DNA from: Arenibacter sp. P308M17
GTDB taxonomy: Bacteria; Bacteroidota; Bacteroidia; Flavobacteriales; Flavobacteriaceae
Length of the DNA: 64,000 nt
Reading direction: 5' to 3'
Assembly (NCBI RefSeq): GCF_003426735.1
Contig: NZ_QVON01000010.1
Span: 100,586-164,585 of the forward strand
The position numbers and the translations under genes were made by a program. Position 1 is the first letter of the stretch; each line of letters opens with the position of its first letter. Shown here piece after piece: positions 43,041-51,962 of this stretch. The notes below the pieces were generated by a model. That model did not search any database and was not told where the DNA came from. It saw only the letters and a list, made by a program, of their open reading frames with translations.

Positions 43041-45446
43041 TTGAGACTTTTTAAACTATTTTTTCTTGTCGTATTAACATCTTCGACTACCATTCTAAAC
43101 GCACAAACGGCCATCATAACCGGTGTGGTTTTTACCGAAGACCGAACGCCCTTGCCCAATGTGAACATTACATGCGATAACCAAGGAACCTTTTCCGATG
43201 TGAACGGGTTTTATATATTGGAAATTATAGCGGACCGGGAAACAACAATAACCTTTTCCCATCTAGGAAACGAAAAGTTGATCATAAAGGATTTAATTCT
43301 TAATACCAATGAGAATTATGAGTTTAACCCTGTTCTAAGAAATGAGGCCATACGTATTGCCGAGGTGCTGGTAACCCCTGTAGGTGGTAGGTACGCTGAA
43401 GGAATCACAACTATCCCATCGGATATTGTCCGGAATACCCCAGGACCCAATGCGGGGGTTGAGAATATCTTAAAGCTATTGCCAGGGGTTTCCTCCAATA
43501 ATGAGCTTAGTACCCAGTACATGGTAAGAGGGGGCAATTTTGACGAAAATTTGCTGTATGTCAATGATATAGAAATTTATAGGCCCTTTCTAATACGTTC
43601 AGGACAACAGGAAGGCCTAAGTTTCATTAATAGTGATATGGTGGAAAACCTGCAATTTTCCGCAGGAGGCTTCCAAGCCAAATATGGGGATAAACTTTCT
43701 TCCGTTCTGGATATCAGCTATAAAAAACCAGTTACTTTCGGACTTAAAATAAGTGCCACCCGTCTAGGGACCTCCACTACATTGGAAAGCGTATCCAAGA
43801 ACAAAAAGTGGTCCTCACTAACCAGCATCAGGTCGCGGGACAACAGCTTACTGCTGCATAGCCAGAATACCAATGGTAACTACGACCCCTCTTTTTTTGA
43901 TATACAACAATATACCACCTACCTATTTTCCAACAAATTTCGAATTAGCTACCTAGGAAATATTTCGATCAACAATTATAGAAACCAACCGTTTACCAGA
44001 CAGACCCGCTTTGGGACACTGGATGATATAAAAACGTTAACGGTCTATTATTCGGGAAGTGAAAAAAACCGGTACAACACCAATCTAAATGCCCTGAAAG
44101 CAGAATACCGACCCAATGATAATACCACTTTAAAACTTATTTCCTCCCTGTATTTTAATAGGGAGCAAGAATATTCCGATCTAATATCCCAATATCGGCT
44201 TAATGATTTGGAAACAGAACTTGAGGACGATATTGAATGGGAGCCTACCCCCATAAAGGGATTGGCCACACAATACAATAAGGCCGGAAATACGTTGGAT
44301 GCAAAAATCATCAATTTGGAACATAAAGGAATCCACACCAAAGATGGTAGGGTCGTTTCTTGGGGACTCAAATACGAACACACCTATATTAGGGATCAAA
44401 TTTGGGAATCGGAATCCATGGACTCTCTGCAATATATGGTTCCCTACGAGGGTATTTTTGGTCAGAATTCCATAAACACCAATAAACTCTCCGGATTTAC
44501 CCAATATAGCCATAGGACCCAATGGAACGACCATAATATTTACTACAATATTGGTGTCAGGGCCAGCCATTGGGGAGTGAGTGGCAAAAACCTTAGGAAT
44601 AGCCCCCATACCATATTTAGTCCCAGGGTACAATTATCCATTAAGCCCAACTGGACCAAGGATATGCTGTTCCGACTCTCAGGGGGAGTCTACCAACAAC
44701 CTCCAATGTACAGGGAACTTAGAGGTAGGGATGGTAGTATCAACCCTAAAGTGGAGGCCCAAAAATCCTATCATATTGTATTTGGAAACCAATACAGTTT
44801 TAAATTGTGGCAAAGTCCGTTCACTTTAACCGGCGAAGCCTATTGGAAAAAAATGACCCATGTAAACCCCTATACCTTAGAGGATGTCCGTATACGATAT
44901 GCGGCCCAAAACAATGCGAAAGCTTATGCCTATGGGGCCGAATTACGGTTAAACGGCGCCTTTGTTCCGGGTACGGAATCTTGGTTCAGTTTAGGCTACC
45001 TCAAAACAGAGGAAAACATTAATGAACGGGGATATATTTCTAGGCCTACGGACCAACGCTTAAAAGTCGGTATTCTCTTTCAGGACTACATGCCAGAGGT
45101 CCCTGACCTAAAAATGTATCTGAACCTGATTTATAATACCGGTCTTCCAGGAGGTTCCCCTAGCTATACGGACCCCTACCTTTATCAAAATAGATTAAGG
45201 GATTATAAACGTGCAGATTTGGGAATTTCCTATATTTTTGCAGGAGCCAATAAATTTAACGACAAAATTCCATTTTTAAGGATCTTCAAGGATCTAAGTG
45301 GCGGCTTTGAAATATTTAATCTGTTCAACAACCAGAATTCCATAACCAACACTTGGATCAGGGATCTGGTAAACGGACAACAATTTGCAGTACCCAATTT
45401 TATGACCGGTCGTATTTTAAATATTAAAATCGAGATGCGTTTTTAA
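43041..45446 (+). CDS. TonB-dependent receptor with carboxypeptidase-like N-domain
   Basis: An 801-residue outer-membrane transporter. I chose the TTG at 43041: it lies 4 bases after the M23 stop and opens a good signal peptide (RLFKLFFLVVLTSSTTILNAQ); the longer frame overlaps the M23 gene and has no signal. A CarboxypepD_reg-like domain (about 24-105) is followed by the plug (VENILKLLPGVSSNNELSTQ) and a 22-strand-type barrel ending in ILNIKIEMRF with the terminal Phe. Ligand unknown; no SusD partner follows, so it is not a typical glycan-utilisation pair. It is linked to a peptidoglycan endopeptidase. Confidence 0.9.
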   Translation: MRLFKLFFLVVLTSSTTILNAQTAIITGVVFTEDRTPLPNVNITCDNQGTFSDVNGFYILEIIADRETTITFSHLGNEKLIIKDLILNTNENYEFNPVLRNEAIRIAEVLVTPVGGRYAEGITTIPSDIVRNTPGPNAGVENILKLLPGVSSNNELSTQYMVRGGNFDENLLYVNDIEIYRPFLIRSGQQEGLSFINSDMVENLQFSAGGFQAKYGDKLSSVLDISYKKPVTFGLKISATRLGTSTTLESVSKNKKWSSLTSIRSRDNSLLLHSQNTNGNYDPSFFDIQQYTTYLFSNKFRISYLGNISINNYRNQPFTRQTRFGTLDDIKTLTVYYSGSEKNRYNTNLNALKAEYRPNDNTTLKLISSLYFNREQEYSDLISQYRLNDLETELEDDIEWEPTPIKGLATQYNKAGNTLDAKIINLEHKGIHTKDGRVVSWGLKYEHTYIRDQIWESESMDSLQYMVPYEGIFGQNSINTNKLSGFTQYSHRTQWNDHNIYYNIGVRASHWGVSGKNLRNSPHTIFSPRVQLSIKPNWTKDMLFRLSGGVYQQPPMYRELRGRDGSINPKVEAQKSYHIVFGNQYSFKLWQSPFTLTGEAYWKKMTHVNPYTLEDVRIRYAAQNNAKAYAYGAELRLNGAFVPGTESWFSLGYLKTEENINERGYISRPTDQRLKVGILFQDYMPEVPDLKMYLNLIYNTGLPGGSPSYTDPYLYQNRLRDYKRADLGISYIFAGANKFNDKIPFLRIFKDLSGGFEIFNLFNNQNSITNTWIRDLVNGQQFAVPNFMTGRILNIKIEMRF

Positions 45447-45577
45447 AAGGAAGAATAAGTTTAAACCTCAAAATTGACGGGCACATAGGGAGCATAAAAT
45501 TTTTAAGTCCCAATGGGGGAAGTGTCCCCCTCAACTATGAGCGGTATAATGAAAACAAATAACAATAGATGAAACGA

Positions 45578-45736
45578 GCATTAAAAAATTTAAAAATTCC
45601 TTCGGATCCCGATCACTGTTGGAAGGAGATGTTTAAAATTTTTAATGCGAGAACGGAGCGGAGCGAAGAGGTTACACACGTTCTCAATTTTTTTAATTAC
45701 CTTAAAAACAATTAATTATAAAAATTTAAACGTGTG
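45578..45736 (+). promoter_or_regulatory. Compound hairpins, possible start-codon switch
   Basis: Three inverted repeats stand before the GTG start at 45734. GCATTAAAAAATTTAAA (45578-45594) pairs with 45632-45648 at 16 of 17 bases. GAGAACG (45649-45655) pairs with CGTTCTC (45679-45685). CACACGTT (45675-45682) pairs with AACGTGTG (45729-45736), which contains the start codon. The last two share 45679-45682, so they exclude each other. No known riboswitch is recognised. Confidence 0.4.
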
Positions 45737-46387
45737 AAAAATATTCTTATAATTATATTCACTTTTATCTGCCTGGGTGTATCCGCACAAAAGAACATTT
45801 ATGAAAGTGAAAAGTTTGATGAATTGAGCCAAGACCACAACAGTCTGGCCATTATTCCATTCTTGACCAATTTGGAATTGAAAGATGAAATATCCAGTGC
45901 TGAATTAAAAGATTTGAAAGAGAAGGAAGGATATGCCGTACAGGACGCCCTGGAAACTTATTTCTCCAAAAGAAAAAAGAAAAAGAAATTTTCCGTGGAG
46001 TTCCAAAATACAAAAAACACCAATGCCATCTTAAAACAAAATGGAATTTCATACGACAATATTGATGTTTACGGCGTAAAGGAACTTGCACAAATTTTGG
46101 GAGTTGATGGCATTATAAGTGGCACTTTGGACTTAAATGTACTGTTATCCAAAGGTGTTCCTACAGAATTCAGCCTTCTTGATTATATTAACGGCGATGC
46201 CAACTACGGTAGAATAGGAGTAAAGATAAGTGACGGAATTACTGGTAAATTACTCTGGAAATATGAAAAACAAATCAATAAGAAGTCCGGAAAAAATACT
46301 ACAGACCTTATAGATCTCATGATGAAACTGGCTTCCAGAAAATTTCCTTACGACAGGGAACGTCCCCGGGATCGAAAAAAGAACTAA
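45734..46387 (+). CDS. Secreted protein of unknown function
   Basis: A 217-residue protein with a signal peptide (KNILIIIFTFICLGVSAQ) and GTG start; no other start codon precedes the signal. The mature part alternates strands and helices: LAIIPFLTNLELKD, ELAQILGVDGIISGTLDLNV, and GRIGVKISDGITGKLLWKYE. The wording 'PF ... VDGIISG ... dg.TGkLLWkYe' recalls the CsgG/GNA1162-like outer-membrane lipoprotein fold, but there is no lipobox. That is a guess at fold, not a family match. Its TAA overlaps the convergent cysteine desulfurase stop in CTAA. A possible RNA switch lies upstream. Confidence 0.75.
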   Translation: MKNILIIIFTFICLGVSAQKNIYESEKFDELSQDHNSLAIIPFLTNLELKDEISSAELKDLKEKEGYAVQDALETYFSKRKKKKKFSVEFQNTKNTNAILKQNGISYDNIDVYGVKELAQILGVDGIISGTLDLNVLLSKGVPTEFSLLDYINGDANYGRIGVKISDGITGKLLWKYEKQINKKSGKNTTDLIDLMMKLASRKFPYDRERPRDRKKN

Positions 46388-47532
46388 TCGGAACCAAATT
46401 CCCTTAACACCTCAACCACGTAATCCAATTCCGCTTTGGTATTATATTTTGAGAAAGAAAATCGCAAAGAAGGTTTTTCCATATCCGCATCCGAAAGTAT
46501 TTCCGCAAGAACGTGCGAACCAATATCGCTGCCGGACTGGCATGCACTACCCTTGGAACAGGCTATGCCCTTTAGATCCAAATGAAACAATAGCATCAGT
46601 GCCTTTTCAGGATCAAAAGGGAGGCGCACGTTCACAAGGGTATAGGTACCTCTTTCCATGTCCCCGGAAAGACCATTAAAGGCCACACCGGGAATTACTT
46701 TGGATATTTTTTCTATAAAATATCTTTTTAGCTCCGTCACATAATTCCTTTCCTCTTCCAAGTGGTCATAAGCGGCCTTAAAGGCCTCCTCCAAACCTAC
46801 AATATTATGATAGGGTTCCGTTCCGGCCCTAAAACCACGTTCCTGTGACCCACCAAAAATCAGAGGCTTAAAACCTGAGTTCCTTTTAATATAGGCAAAC
46901 CCGACTCCCTTGGGACCATGAAACTTATGTGCCGCAGCTGTCAAGAAATGGGCATTGGCTTTCTGTACATCCCATGGGAAATGGCCAATGGACTGCACCG
47001 TATCGGAATGGAACAAGGCATCATTTTCCATACATAGTTTGCCTACGGCCGTTATGTCCACAATATTTCCGATTTCATTGTTCACGTGCATCAAGCTCAC
47101 CAATTTCTTACTACCATCCCTTTTCAGTAGTGACTCCAAATGGGATAGGTCCGGATTACCATTACTATCCAACTCCACAAACAAAAGTTCAACACCATAT
47201 TCTTGGGAAAGTGCCTGTGCCGTATGTAAAACGGCATGATGTTCAATCTTGGAGGTGATCAAAGTTTTTACCCCTAGGTCCCTTACACTACATCTAAGAA
47301 TCATATTGTCCGCTTCGGTACCTCCCGAAGTAAAGATTATCTCCGATGGATGCGCATTTAAGTACTTAGCGATGGTTTTTCTTGCCTTTTCAATAGCCGT
47401 TTTGGCTGTCCTACCAAACCCGTGGGAAGAAGATGGATTGCCATAGCAATTGGCCAAGGCCTCCTGCATTTTTGAGATGACTTCCGGTCTAACCTGAGTG
47501 GTTGCCGCACTATCCAAATAAACCTTTTTCAT
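46384..47532 (-). CDS. Cysteine desulfurase (NifS/IscS-like)
   Basis: A 382-residue PLP enzyme that takes sulfur from cysteine. It shows SSHGFGRTAKTAIEKAR, IIFTSGGTEADNMIL, the PLP-Lys in TAAAHKFHGPKGVGFAYIK, and the catalytic Cys loop in GIACSKGSACQSGSD. The ATG at 47532 (MKKVYLDSAATT) is preferred over one five codons upstream because the family starts with this wording. It belongs to the IscS/NifS class but stands without iscU or other cluster-assembly genes, so the acceptor is unknown. Convergent with the secreted protein, sharing 4 bases. Confidence 0.93.
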   Translation of the reverse strand: MKKVYLDSAATTQVRPEVISKMQEALANCYGNPSSSHGFGRTAKTAIEKARKTIAKYLNAHPSEIIFTSGGTEADNMILRCSVRDLGVKTLITSKIEHHAVLHTAQALSQEYGVELLFVELDSNGNPDLSHLESLLKRDGSKKLVSLMHVNNEIGNIVDITAVGKLCMENDALFHSDTVQSIGHFPWDVQKANAHFLTAAAHKFHGPKGVGFAYIKRNSGFKPLIFGGSQERGFRAGTEPYHNIVGLEEAFKAAYDHLEEERNYVTELKRYFIEKISKVIPGVAFNGLSGDMERGTYTLVNVRLPFDPEKALMLLFHLDLKGIACSKGSACQSGSDIGSHVLAEILSDADMEKPSLRFSFSKYNTKAELDYVVEVLREFGSD

Positions 47533-47654
47533 TAAAAAATAAATCAAATTAAAAACTTTCCCAACTCAGGAAAAGTGCACCAAAATTACTTGAAATAAAG
47601 TTAATTTCCTGCAAAATGCTCATAAACCTCTAGGATTATAACCTTTATTTCGAT

Positions 47655-47662
47655 TAAATTTG
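47655..47662 (+). promoter_or_regulatory. -7 box TAAATTTG, leaderless arrangement
   Basis: An exact TAnnTTTG ending 4 bases before the ATG at 47667. It predicts an RNA starting at the start codon. Confidence 0.62.
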
Positions 47663-47666
47663 GGGC

Positions 47667-48176
47667 ATGAAAAATCTCCTGACTTTCCTATTGTGCCTAG
47701 CCCTTTATTCATGCGATGATGGGGATCTACAAATTGAAACTATCAATTTTGACGATAGCAACATTGCATATTGTGGCAGTTCGGTTACAACTAGCAGCAC
47801 TTTATTTTTTAAAATTGTGGGCAGTGAGGCCTTAATACTAAGGGTGCCAAGTGGAACCCTTAAAAACGAGGCATCCGATGGCGAAGTTGAATATCCCATT
47901 TCCAGTAACACAACCCTAGCCTATCGCATTTTTTCAGATAATGTTACCAATGCCTATTTTTGTGAGGAAATTCCAGTAACGGAACCTACGGTAATCCAAG
48001 AAATTGAGGCAGAAGGTGGGTCCGTACTTATAACCACTACGGCAATAGTTGATGGCGAAAGCACTTCTTACGAACACAGCATAAGATTGAGCGGGATTAC
48101 CTTTATCAACAGTTCCAATAATCAACGGATCACGGATCTAAGAATAAACGAATTTGGAACCGTTACAACCAATTGA
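47667..48176 (+). CDS. Lipoprotein of unknown function
   Basis: A 169-residue lipoprotein: MKNLLTFLLCLALYSC ends in the lipobox Cys16. The mature protein is beta-rich with two conserved-looking Cys (IAYCGSS and AYFCEE), perhaps a disulfide. I do not recognise a domain, but proteins of this kind are common beside envelope genes in flavobacteria. A -7 box 4 bases before the ATG supports it. Its stop abuts the stop of the convergent Smr gene with no gap. Confidence 0.8.
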   Translation: MKNLLTFLLCLALYSCDDGDLQIETINFDDSNIAYCGSSVTTSSTLFFKIVGSEALILRVPSGTLKNEASDGEVEYPISSNTTLAYRIFSDNVTNAYFCEEIPVTEPTVIQEIEAEGGSVLITTTAIVDGESTSYEHSIRLSGITFINSSNNQRITDLRINEFGTVTTN

Positions 48177-48725
48177 TCACGGGGTGCTCTGAAAAAAATA
48201 CACTTCCGTAGCTCCCAAACCGTATTTCTGGTAGTCCGCATCATAATACTTTGCGTTTTCGTACCGCTTCAACAGAAAATATAGTTCCTCCTTTAAAATA
48301 CCTTCCCCTACTCCGTGGATCAACACCACCTTTTGTATCTTTTTGCGAATGGCGAAATCCAGTTGACGTTTGGCCGTACCCAATTGAAGGTTCAATATTT
48401 CAAAATTGGTCATTCCCTTTGAAGAAGGTGTCAGTTTATCGATATGCAGGTCAACTTCCATCAACGGGGCATTACGCTCCTTGGGCCTTAATTTCTTATT
48501 GGACCTTTTCTTTGAGACTTCTTTCTCCGCCTTTATTCTGGCTACCTCAAAATTGGACACTTTAATAACATTGTAGCCGGTAACCTTCAATAATTCAGCA
48601 GCCGTATATTTCAACAAGAACCCGTCTATACTTTCCACAGTAATTTGTCCGCCGTTTATTTTTACCACAACTCCTTGAACAATATCATCGATGGCCTCAA
48701 CCTGATCCCCTACCTTAAAATCCAT
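48177..48725 (-). CDS. Smr domain protein (MutS2-type)
   Basis: A 182-residue protein. The N-terminal 50 residues form a small beta-barrel-like domain (VGDQVEAIDDIVQGVVVKIN). A basic linker (KEVSKKRSNKKLRPKE) leads to an Smr domain at about 88-180, with EVDLHIDKL and VLIHGVGEGILKEEL. Smr domains are often nucleases acting on DNA or RNA; it lacks the MutS ATPase, so it is a stand-alone Smr protein. It follows a 65-residue membrane protein gene whose stop overlaps its ATG by one base (TAATG), so the two are coupled. Confidence 0.88.
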   Translation of the reverse strand: MDFKVGDQVEAIDDIVQGVVVKINGGQITVESIDGFLLKYTAAELLKVTGYNVIKVSNFEVARIKAEKEVSKKRSNKKLRPKERNAPLMEVDLHIDKLTPSSKGMTNFEILNLQLGTAKRQLDFAIRKKIQKVVLIHGVGEGILKEELYFLLKRYENAKYYDADYQKYGLGATEVYFFQSTP

Positions 48726-48922
48726 TAGTCATTTTCTTTATCTTTTTCCTCATCCCCATAATGTTCCATACTCCATAACTGTGTGGTCTTGTAAAGCCCA
48801 AACATTAGAAGGGCAATTCCAGTGGCCAAGGCATATTCCTCATGCATGAACCGATCTCCCAAGCCCGCAATTCCAGCACCTAGCAGTATCAATACCAAAT
48901 AAAACGTCCGTTTCGTTTTCAT
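48725..48922 (-). CDS. Small two-helix membrane protein
   Basis: A 65-residue protein with two predicted membrane helices (about 7-22 and 31-47) and an acidic tail (EHYGDEEKDKEND). Family not recognised. Its stop overlaps the Smr gene's start, so it leads that operon. A weak -7 box TATTTTTA (one mismatch) ends 4 bases before its ATG, a placement like that of the leaderless group. Confidence 0.7.
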   Translation of the reverse strand: MKTKRTFYLVLILLGAGIAGLGDRFMHEEYALATGIALLMFGLYKTTQLWSMEHYGDEEKDKEND

Positions 48923-48981
48923 TGCATAAAAATAATAGTATTTTTCGGTAAAGAATTATATTAGCACTTTAAATAATTACA

Positions 48982-49284
48982 ATGGCCATTCCCATGGAAC
49001 TGGAAAATTATATGCTGCCCTGTATGAACAAGCAGATTTTTGGTATTGAGTGTCCGGGATGCGGAATTCAACGCTCCATTTCCTATTTGTTTGAAGGTCA
49101 TTTTATTGAAGCCCTAAAGATGTATCCCGCAATTTACACCCTGATATTTCTATTGGGTTTCATTGGTGCCTCCCTATTGGTCAATATCAAAAATTCCTTC
49201 AAGATCAAAATTTATCTTCTATACCTAAACGCCGGAATCATCATTGTAAGTTATATTTACAAAATGGTTCATCTAATACATTAA
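48982..49284 (+). CDS. DUF2752 membrane protein, copy 1
   Basis: A 100-residue membrane protein with two helices (about 45-66 and 75-97) after a Cys-rich head. The DUF2752 signature is FGIECPGCGIQRSISYLFEG: a CxxCG pair followed by Arg, then a gap and a hydrophobic helix. Function is unknown. It leads four small membrane-protein genes on the same strand (gaps 8, 33 and -20 bases). Divergent from the small membrane protein/Smr pair. Confidence 0.85.
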   Translation: MAIPMELENYMLPCMNKQIFGIECPGCGIQRSISYLFEGHFIEALKMYPAIYTLIFLLGFIGASLLVNIKNSFKIKIYLLYLNAGIIIVSYIYKMVHLIH

Positions 49285-49292
49285 ACAAAAAT

Positions 49293-49631
49293 ATGGAACA
49301 ACAAAAACTACCCAACGCAACCCTAATCCTGGTTTTCGGGATTATTTCAATAGTTACCTGCTGCTGCTATGGAATTATTGGACTGATATTTGGTATAATA
49401 GGCCTTATCCTGGCAAAAAAAGCTACCATGATCTACGCAGTAAACCCCAGTATGTATGAGGGGTACAACAATGTTAAGTTAGGCAAAACCTTATCGATCA
49501 TAGGGATAGTTTTAAATATTCTGGTAATCTTCTTTTTCATATGGATCATCTCCATTATTGGTTGGGACGCCTTACAGAACGAGGAACTGATGAGGGAAAG
49601 AATGGAAGATTATTTTCAAAACCTTCAATAA
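49293..49631 (+). CDS. CCC-motif membrane protein
   Basis: A 112-residue protein with two membrane helices (about 10-40 and 68-92). The first contains VTCCCYGIIGLIFGIIGLI, the Cys-triple that gives the DUF4190-like 'CCC motif' name. The loop between has YNNVKLGKTLSIIG. The tail is acidic. Function unknown. It starts 8 bases after the DUF2752 stop and is followed by a related CD225-type protein. Confidence 0.82.
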   Translation: MEQQKLPNATLILVFGIISIVTCCCYGIIGLIFGIIGLILAKKATMIYAVNPSMYEGYNNVKLGKTLSIIGIVLNILVIFFFIWIISIIGWDALQNEELMRERMEDYFQNLQ

Positions 49632-49664
49632 TTTTTATATCGATCAATTTAATCAAGCTTTTTT

Positions 49665-49961
49665 ATGGAGAATTACCCAAACCGTCCCAAACCGAACAAC
49701 TATCTGGTTTTAGCCATTATCAGTACGGTATTCTGTTGCCTTATTCCGGGCATAGTAAGTATTGTGAATGCAGCCAAGGTAAATGAGGCCTATGCCCTTG
49801 GCCAGTATGAACAGGCAGAAAGAGCCTCTAAAAATGCAAAAACTTGGGCAATTGTCGGTATTGCCATAGCCGGCCTGTTTTGGCTTTTATATATCGCTTT
49901 TTTTGGCTTGGCCATCTTTGGTATTTTTGGTGGTTTAATGAATGCGGGTGATTTCCAGTAA
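49665..49961 (+). CDS. CD225/dispanin family membrane protein
   Basis: A 98-residue two-helix protein. It shows the CD225/dispanin pattern: NYLVLAIISTVFCCLIPGIV, then IVNAAKVNEAYALGQYEQAE and SKNAKTWAIVGIAIAGL. The animal relatives include the interferon-induced membrane proteins; bacterial roles are unknown. Its last 20 bases overlap the start of the next DUF2752 gene in another frame. Confidence 0.84.
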   Translation: MENYPNRPKPNNYLVLAIISTVFCCLIPGIVSIVNAAKVNEAYALGQYEQAERASKNAKTWAIVGIAIAGLFWLLYIAFFGLAIFGIFGGLMNAGDFQ

Positions 49962-50358
49962 AAAGAAAATATTGGGAAACTTACTATTGGGAGTGGTATT
50001 CTTTGGAATACTGCTCCTTTATTTTTTCAACAACCCCAGTAATTCCGACCACTTTCCCCAATGTCCGTTTTATATAGCCACAGGCTATTACTGTACAGGA
50101 TGTGGAAGCCAGAGGGCATTGCACGATTTGCTACACTTGGATATAATGGGTGTGGCCAAACACAACCTTCTATTTATTCCTGCATTTTTATTGATTGCCT
50201 ATCATTGGGTCCGTACTTATGCCCCCTTAAAGGGCAAAGAAATTTTACCTGATGTAATTTATCACCCCAAAACACCATTGGTACTATTTATAATAATTAT
50301 CCTGTTCACTATTTTTAGGAATGTAAATATATACCCTTTTACTCTTTTGGCTCCATAA
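49942..50358 (+). CDS. DUF2752 membrane protein, copy 2
   Basis: A 138-residue membrane protein with three helices (about 10-27, 72-88 and 112-128). The DUF2752 signature YYCTGCGSQRALHDLLHLD lies near residues 48-66, with CxxCG and Arg as in copy 1. The start overlaps the CD225 gene by 20 bases. A GTG two codons further on would also fit. Function unknown; with copy 1 it brackets the two other small membrane proteins. Confidence 0.84.
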   Translation: MRVISSKKKILGNLLLGVVFFGILLLYFFNNPSNSDHFPQCPFYIATGYYCTGCGSQRALHDLLHLDIMGVAKHNLLFIPAFLLIAYHWVRTYAPLKGKEILPDVIYHPKTPLVLFIIIILFTIFRNVNIYPFTLLAP

Positions 50359-50413
50359 TAATAAGGCCTGCCATAAAATCATTATCCCAAAACCATACTG
50401 AACTGAAGGAATA

Positions 50414-51694
50414 TTATTTTTCAAACTTCCTTAGCGTTTGTATTATAATATCGACACACTCCATAAGTTGTTCCCTGTTCATCACCAAAGGAGGTGCGAA
50501 CCTGATAATATTTCCATGTGTCGGTTTTGCCAAAAGACCGTTATCCCTTAATGCCAAACAAATATCCCATGCGGTTGAGCTATCTTCGGTATCGTTTATC
50601 AGAATGGCATTTAATAAGCCTTTACCCCTGACAGCCTTTACTATATTACAAGTTGGTATAAACTTATTGAGCTCTTCCCTGAACAGCACCCCCAATTGAT
50701 AGGCGTTTTCTGCCAGCCTTTCTTCCCGGACTACCTCAAGGGCCGCTATGCCCACTGCCGCTGCCACTGGGTTACCGCCAAAAGTACTGCCATGGCTTCC
50801 AGGCTTTATTACTTCCATGATATCGTCATTGGCCAAAACCGCGGAGATAGGGTAAGCCCCTCCTGAAAGGGCCTTTCCCAAAATCAATATATCCGGTTTC
50901 ACCTCGGGCGTCCCGCTGCAGTGCCTGTCGGGACAGTTACAATTACCACATGTAGCCAATAATTTGCCCGTACGGGCTATTCCCGTCTGCACCTCGTCCG
51001 CAATGAAAAGTACATTGTACTTTTTACATAGTTCCAATGCCTTGGCAAGGTAGTCTTCCGAAGGTACATATACTCCGGCCTCTCCCTGAATGGGCTCCAC
51101 CAAAAATCCTGCAATATTCCTATCGCTTTCCAAAACTTCTTCCAGAGCGTTTAGATTATCGTATTCAATCTTAATAAAACCTTCCGTATAGGGGCCATAA
51201 TTTTTACGGGCAATAGGATCATTGGAAAATGAGATGATGGTGGTAGTACGTCCGTGAAAATTATTTTCACATACAATAATCTGCGCCTGGTTTTCTGCAA
51301 CTCTCTTTTTCTCGTAGCCCCATTTTCTACAGATCTTAAGGGCAGTTTCCACCGCTTCGGCCCCGGTATTCATGGGCAACAACTTATTGTAACCAAAGGT
51401 TTGCGCGGCCAACTTCTCAAATTTTCCCAGCATATCATTGTAAAAGGCCCTGGATGTCAAGGTCAGCGTTTGTGCCTGATTTATCATGGCATTGACTATT
51501 TTGGGATGACAATGCCCTTGGTTTACCGCTGAATAAGCGGACAAAAAGTCGTAATATCTTTTTCCTTCAACATCCCAAACAAAAACTCCCTCTCCCCTAC
51601 CCAAAACAACAGGTAGCGGATGATAGTTGTGCGCTCCATATTTTTCCTCCAATGCCATAGCATCCTTAGAAGATAACTTTTCCAAAACCGACAT
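50414..51694 (-). CDS. rocD: Ornithine aminotransferase
   Basis: A 426-residue PLP enzyme converting ornithine and 2-oxoglutarate to glutamate semialdehyde. Motifs are [52 protein letters not shown] (Asp), and the PLP-Lys in [17 protein letters not shown]. The wording [10 protein letters not shown] and the length fit RocD. A Cys-rich stretch ([13 protein letters not shown]) near residue 250 may bind metal and is unusual, though I have seen such inserts in relatives. Monocistronic; no -7 box recognised. Confidence 0.92.
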   Translation of the reverse strand: MSVLEKLSSKDAMALEEKYGAHNYHPLPVVLGRGEGVFVWDVEGKRYYDFLSAYSAVNQGHCHPKIVNAMINQAQTLTLTSRAFYNDMLGKFEKLAAQTFGYNKLLPMNTGAEAVETALKICRKWGYEKKRVAENQAQIIVCENNFHGRTTTIISFSNDPIARKNYGPYTEGFIKIEYDNLNALEEVLESDRNIAGFLVEPIQGEAGVYVPSEDYLAKALELCKKYNVLFIADEVQTGIARTGKLLATCGNCNCPDRHCSGTPEVKPDILILGKALSGGAYPISAVLANDDIMEVIKPGSHGSTFGGNPVAAAVGIAALEVVREERLAENAYQLGVLFREELNKFIPTCNIVKAVRGKGLLNAILINDTEDSSTAWDICLALRDNGLLAKPTHGNIIRFAPPLVMNREQLMECVDIIIQTLRKFEK

Positions 51695-51962
51695 GATTAA
51701 ATAACTTTTAAATAAACTTTAGCAATTCCTTCTTGGGGAGAGAAATCATCCATCCATAGCAGAGACCGCAAATTACGAATTGTAACTTGCATCCTAAAAT
51801 TTTATGGGATTGATTTCTGAGAGGAAAAACCTGCCGGTCCCTCTTTTATTTGAAAACTGGCACATAGGGCAACTATAGCCCAAAAAGGAGTTTTTAGGTG
51901 CGATGAACACCTGCAACACCATACATTTAGAAGGAGATTTGGTGTGCTAGCCAACCCAAACT

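Noticed and set aside
41348..45446. Susp. SusC/SusD-type glycan locus at the TonB receptor
   Set aside because: No SusD-like lipoprotein, glycosidase or regulator is beside it; the only partner is an M23 endopeptidase.
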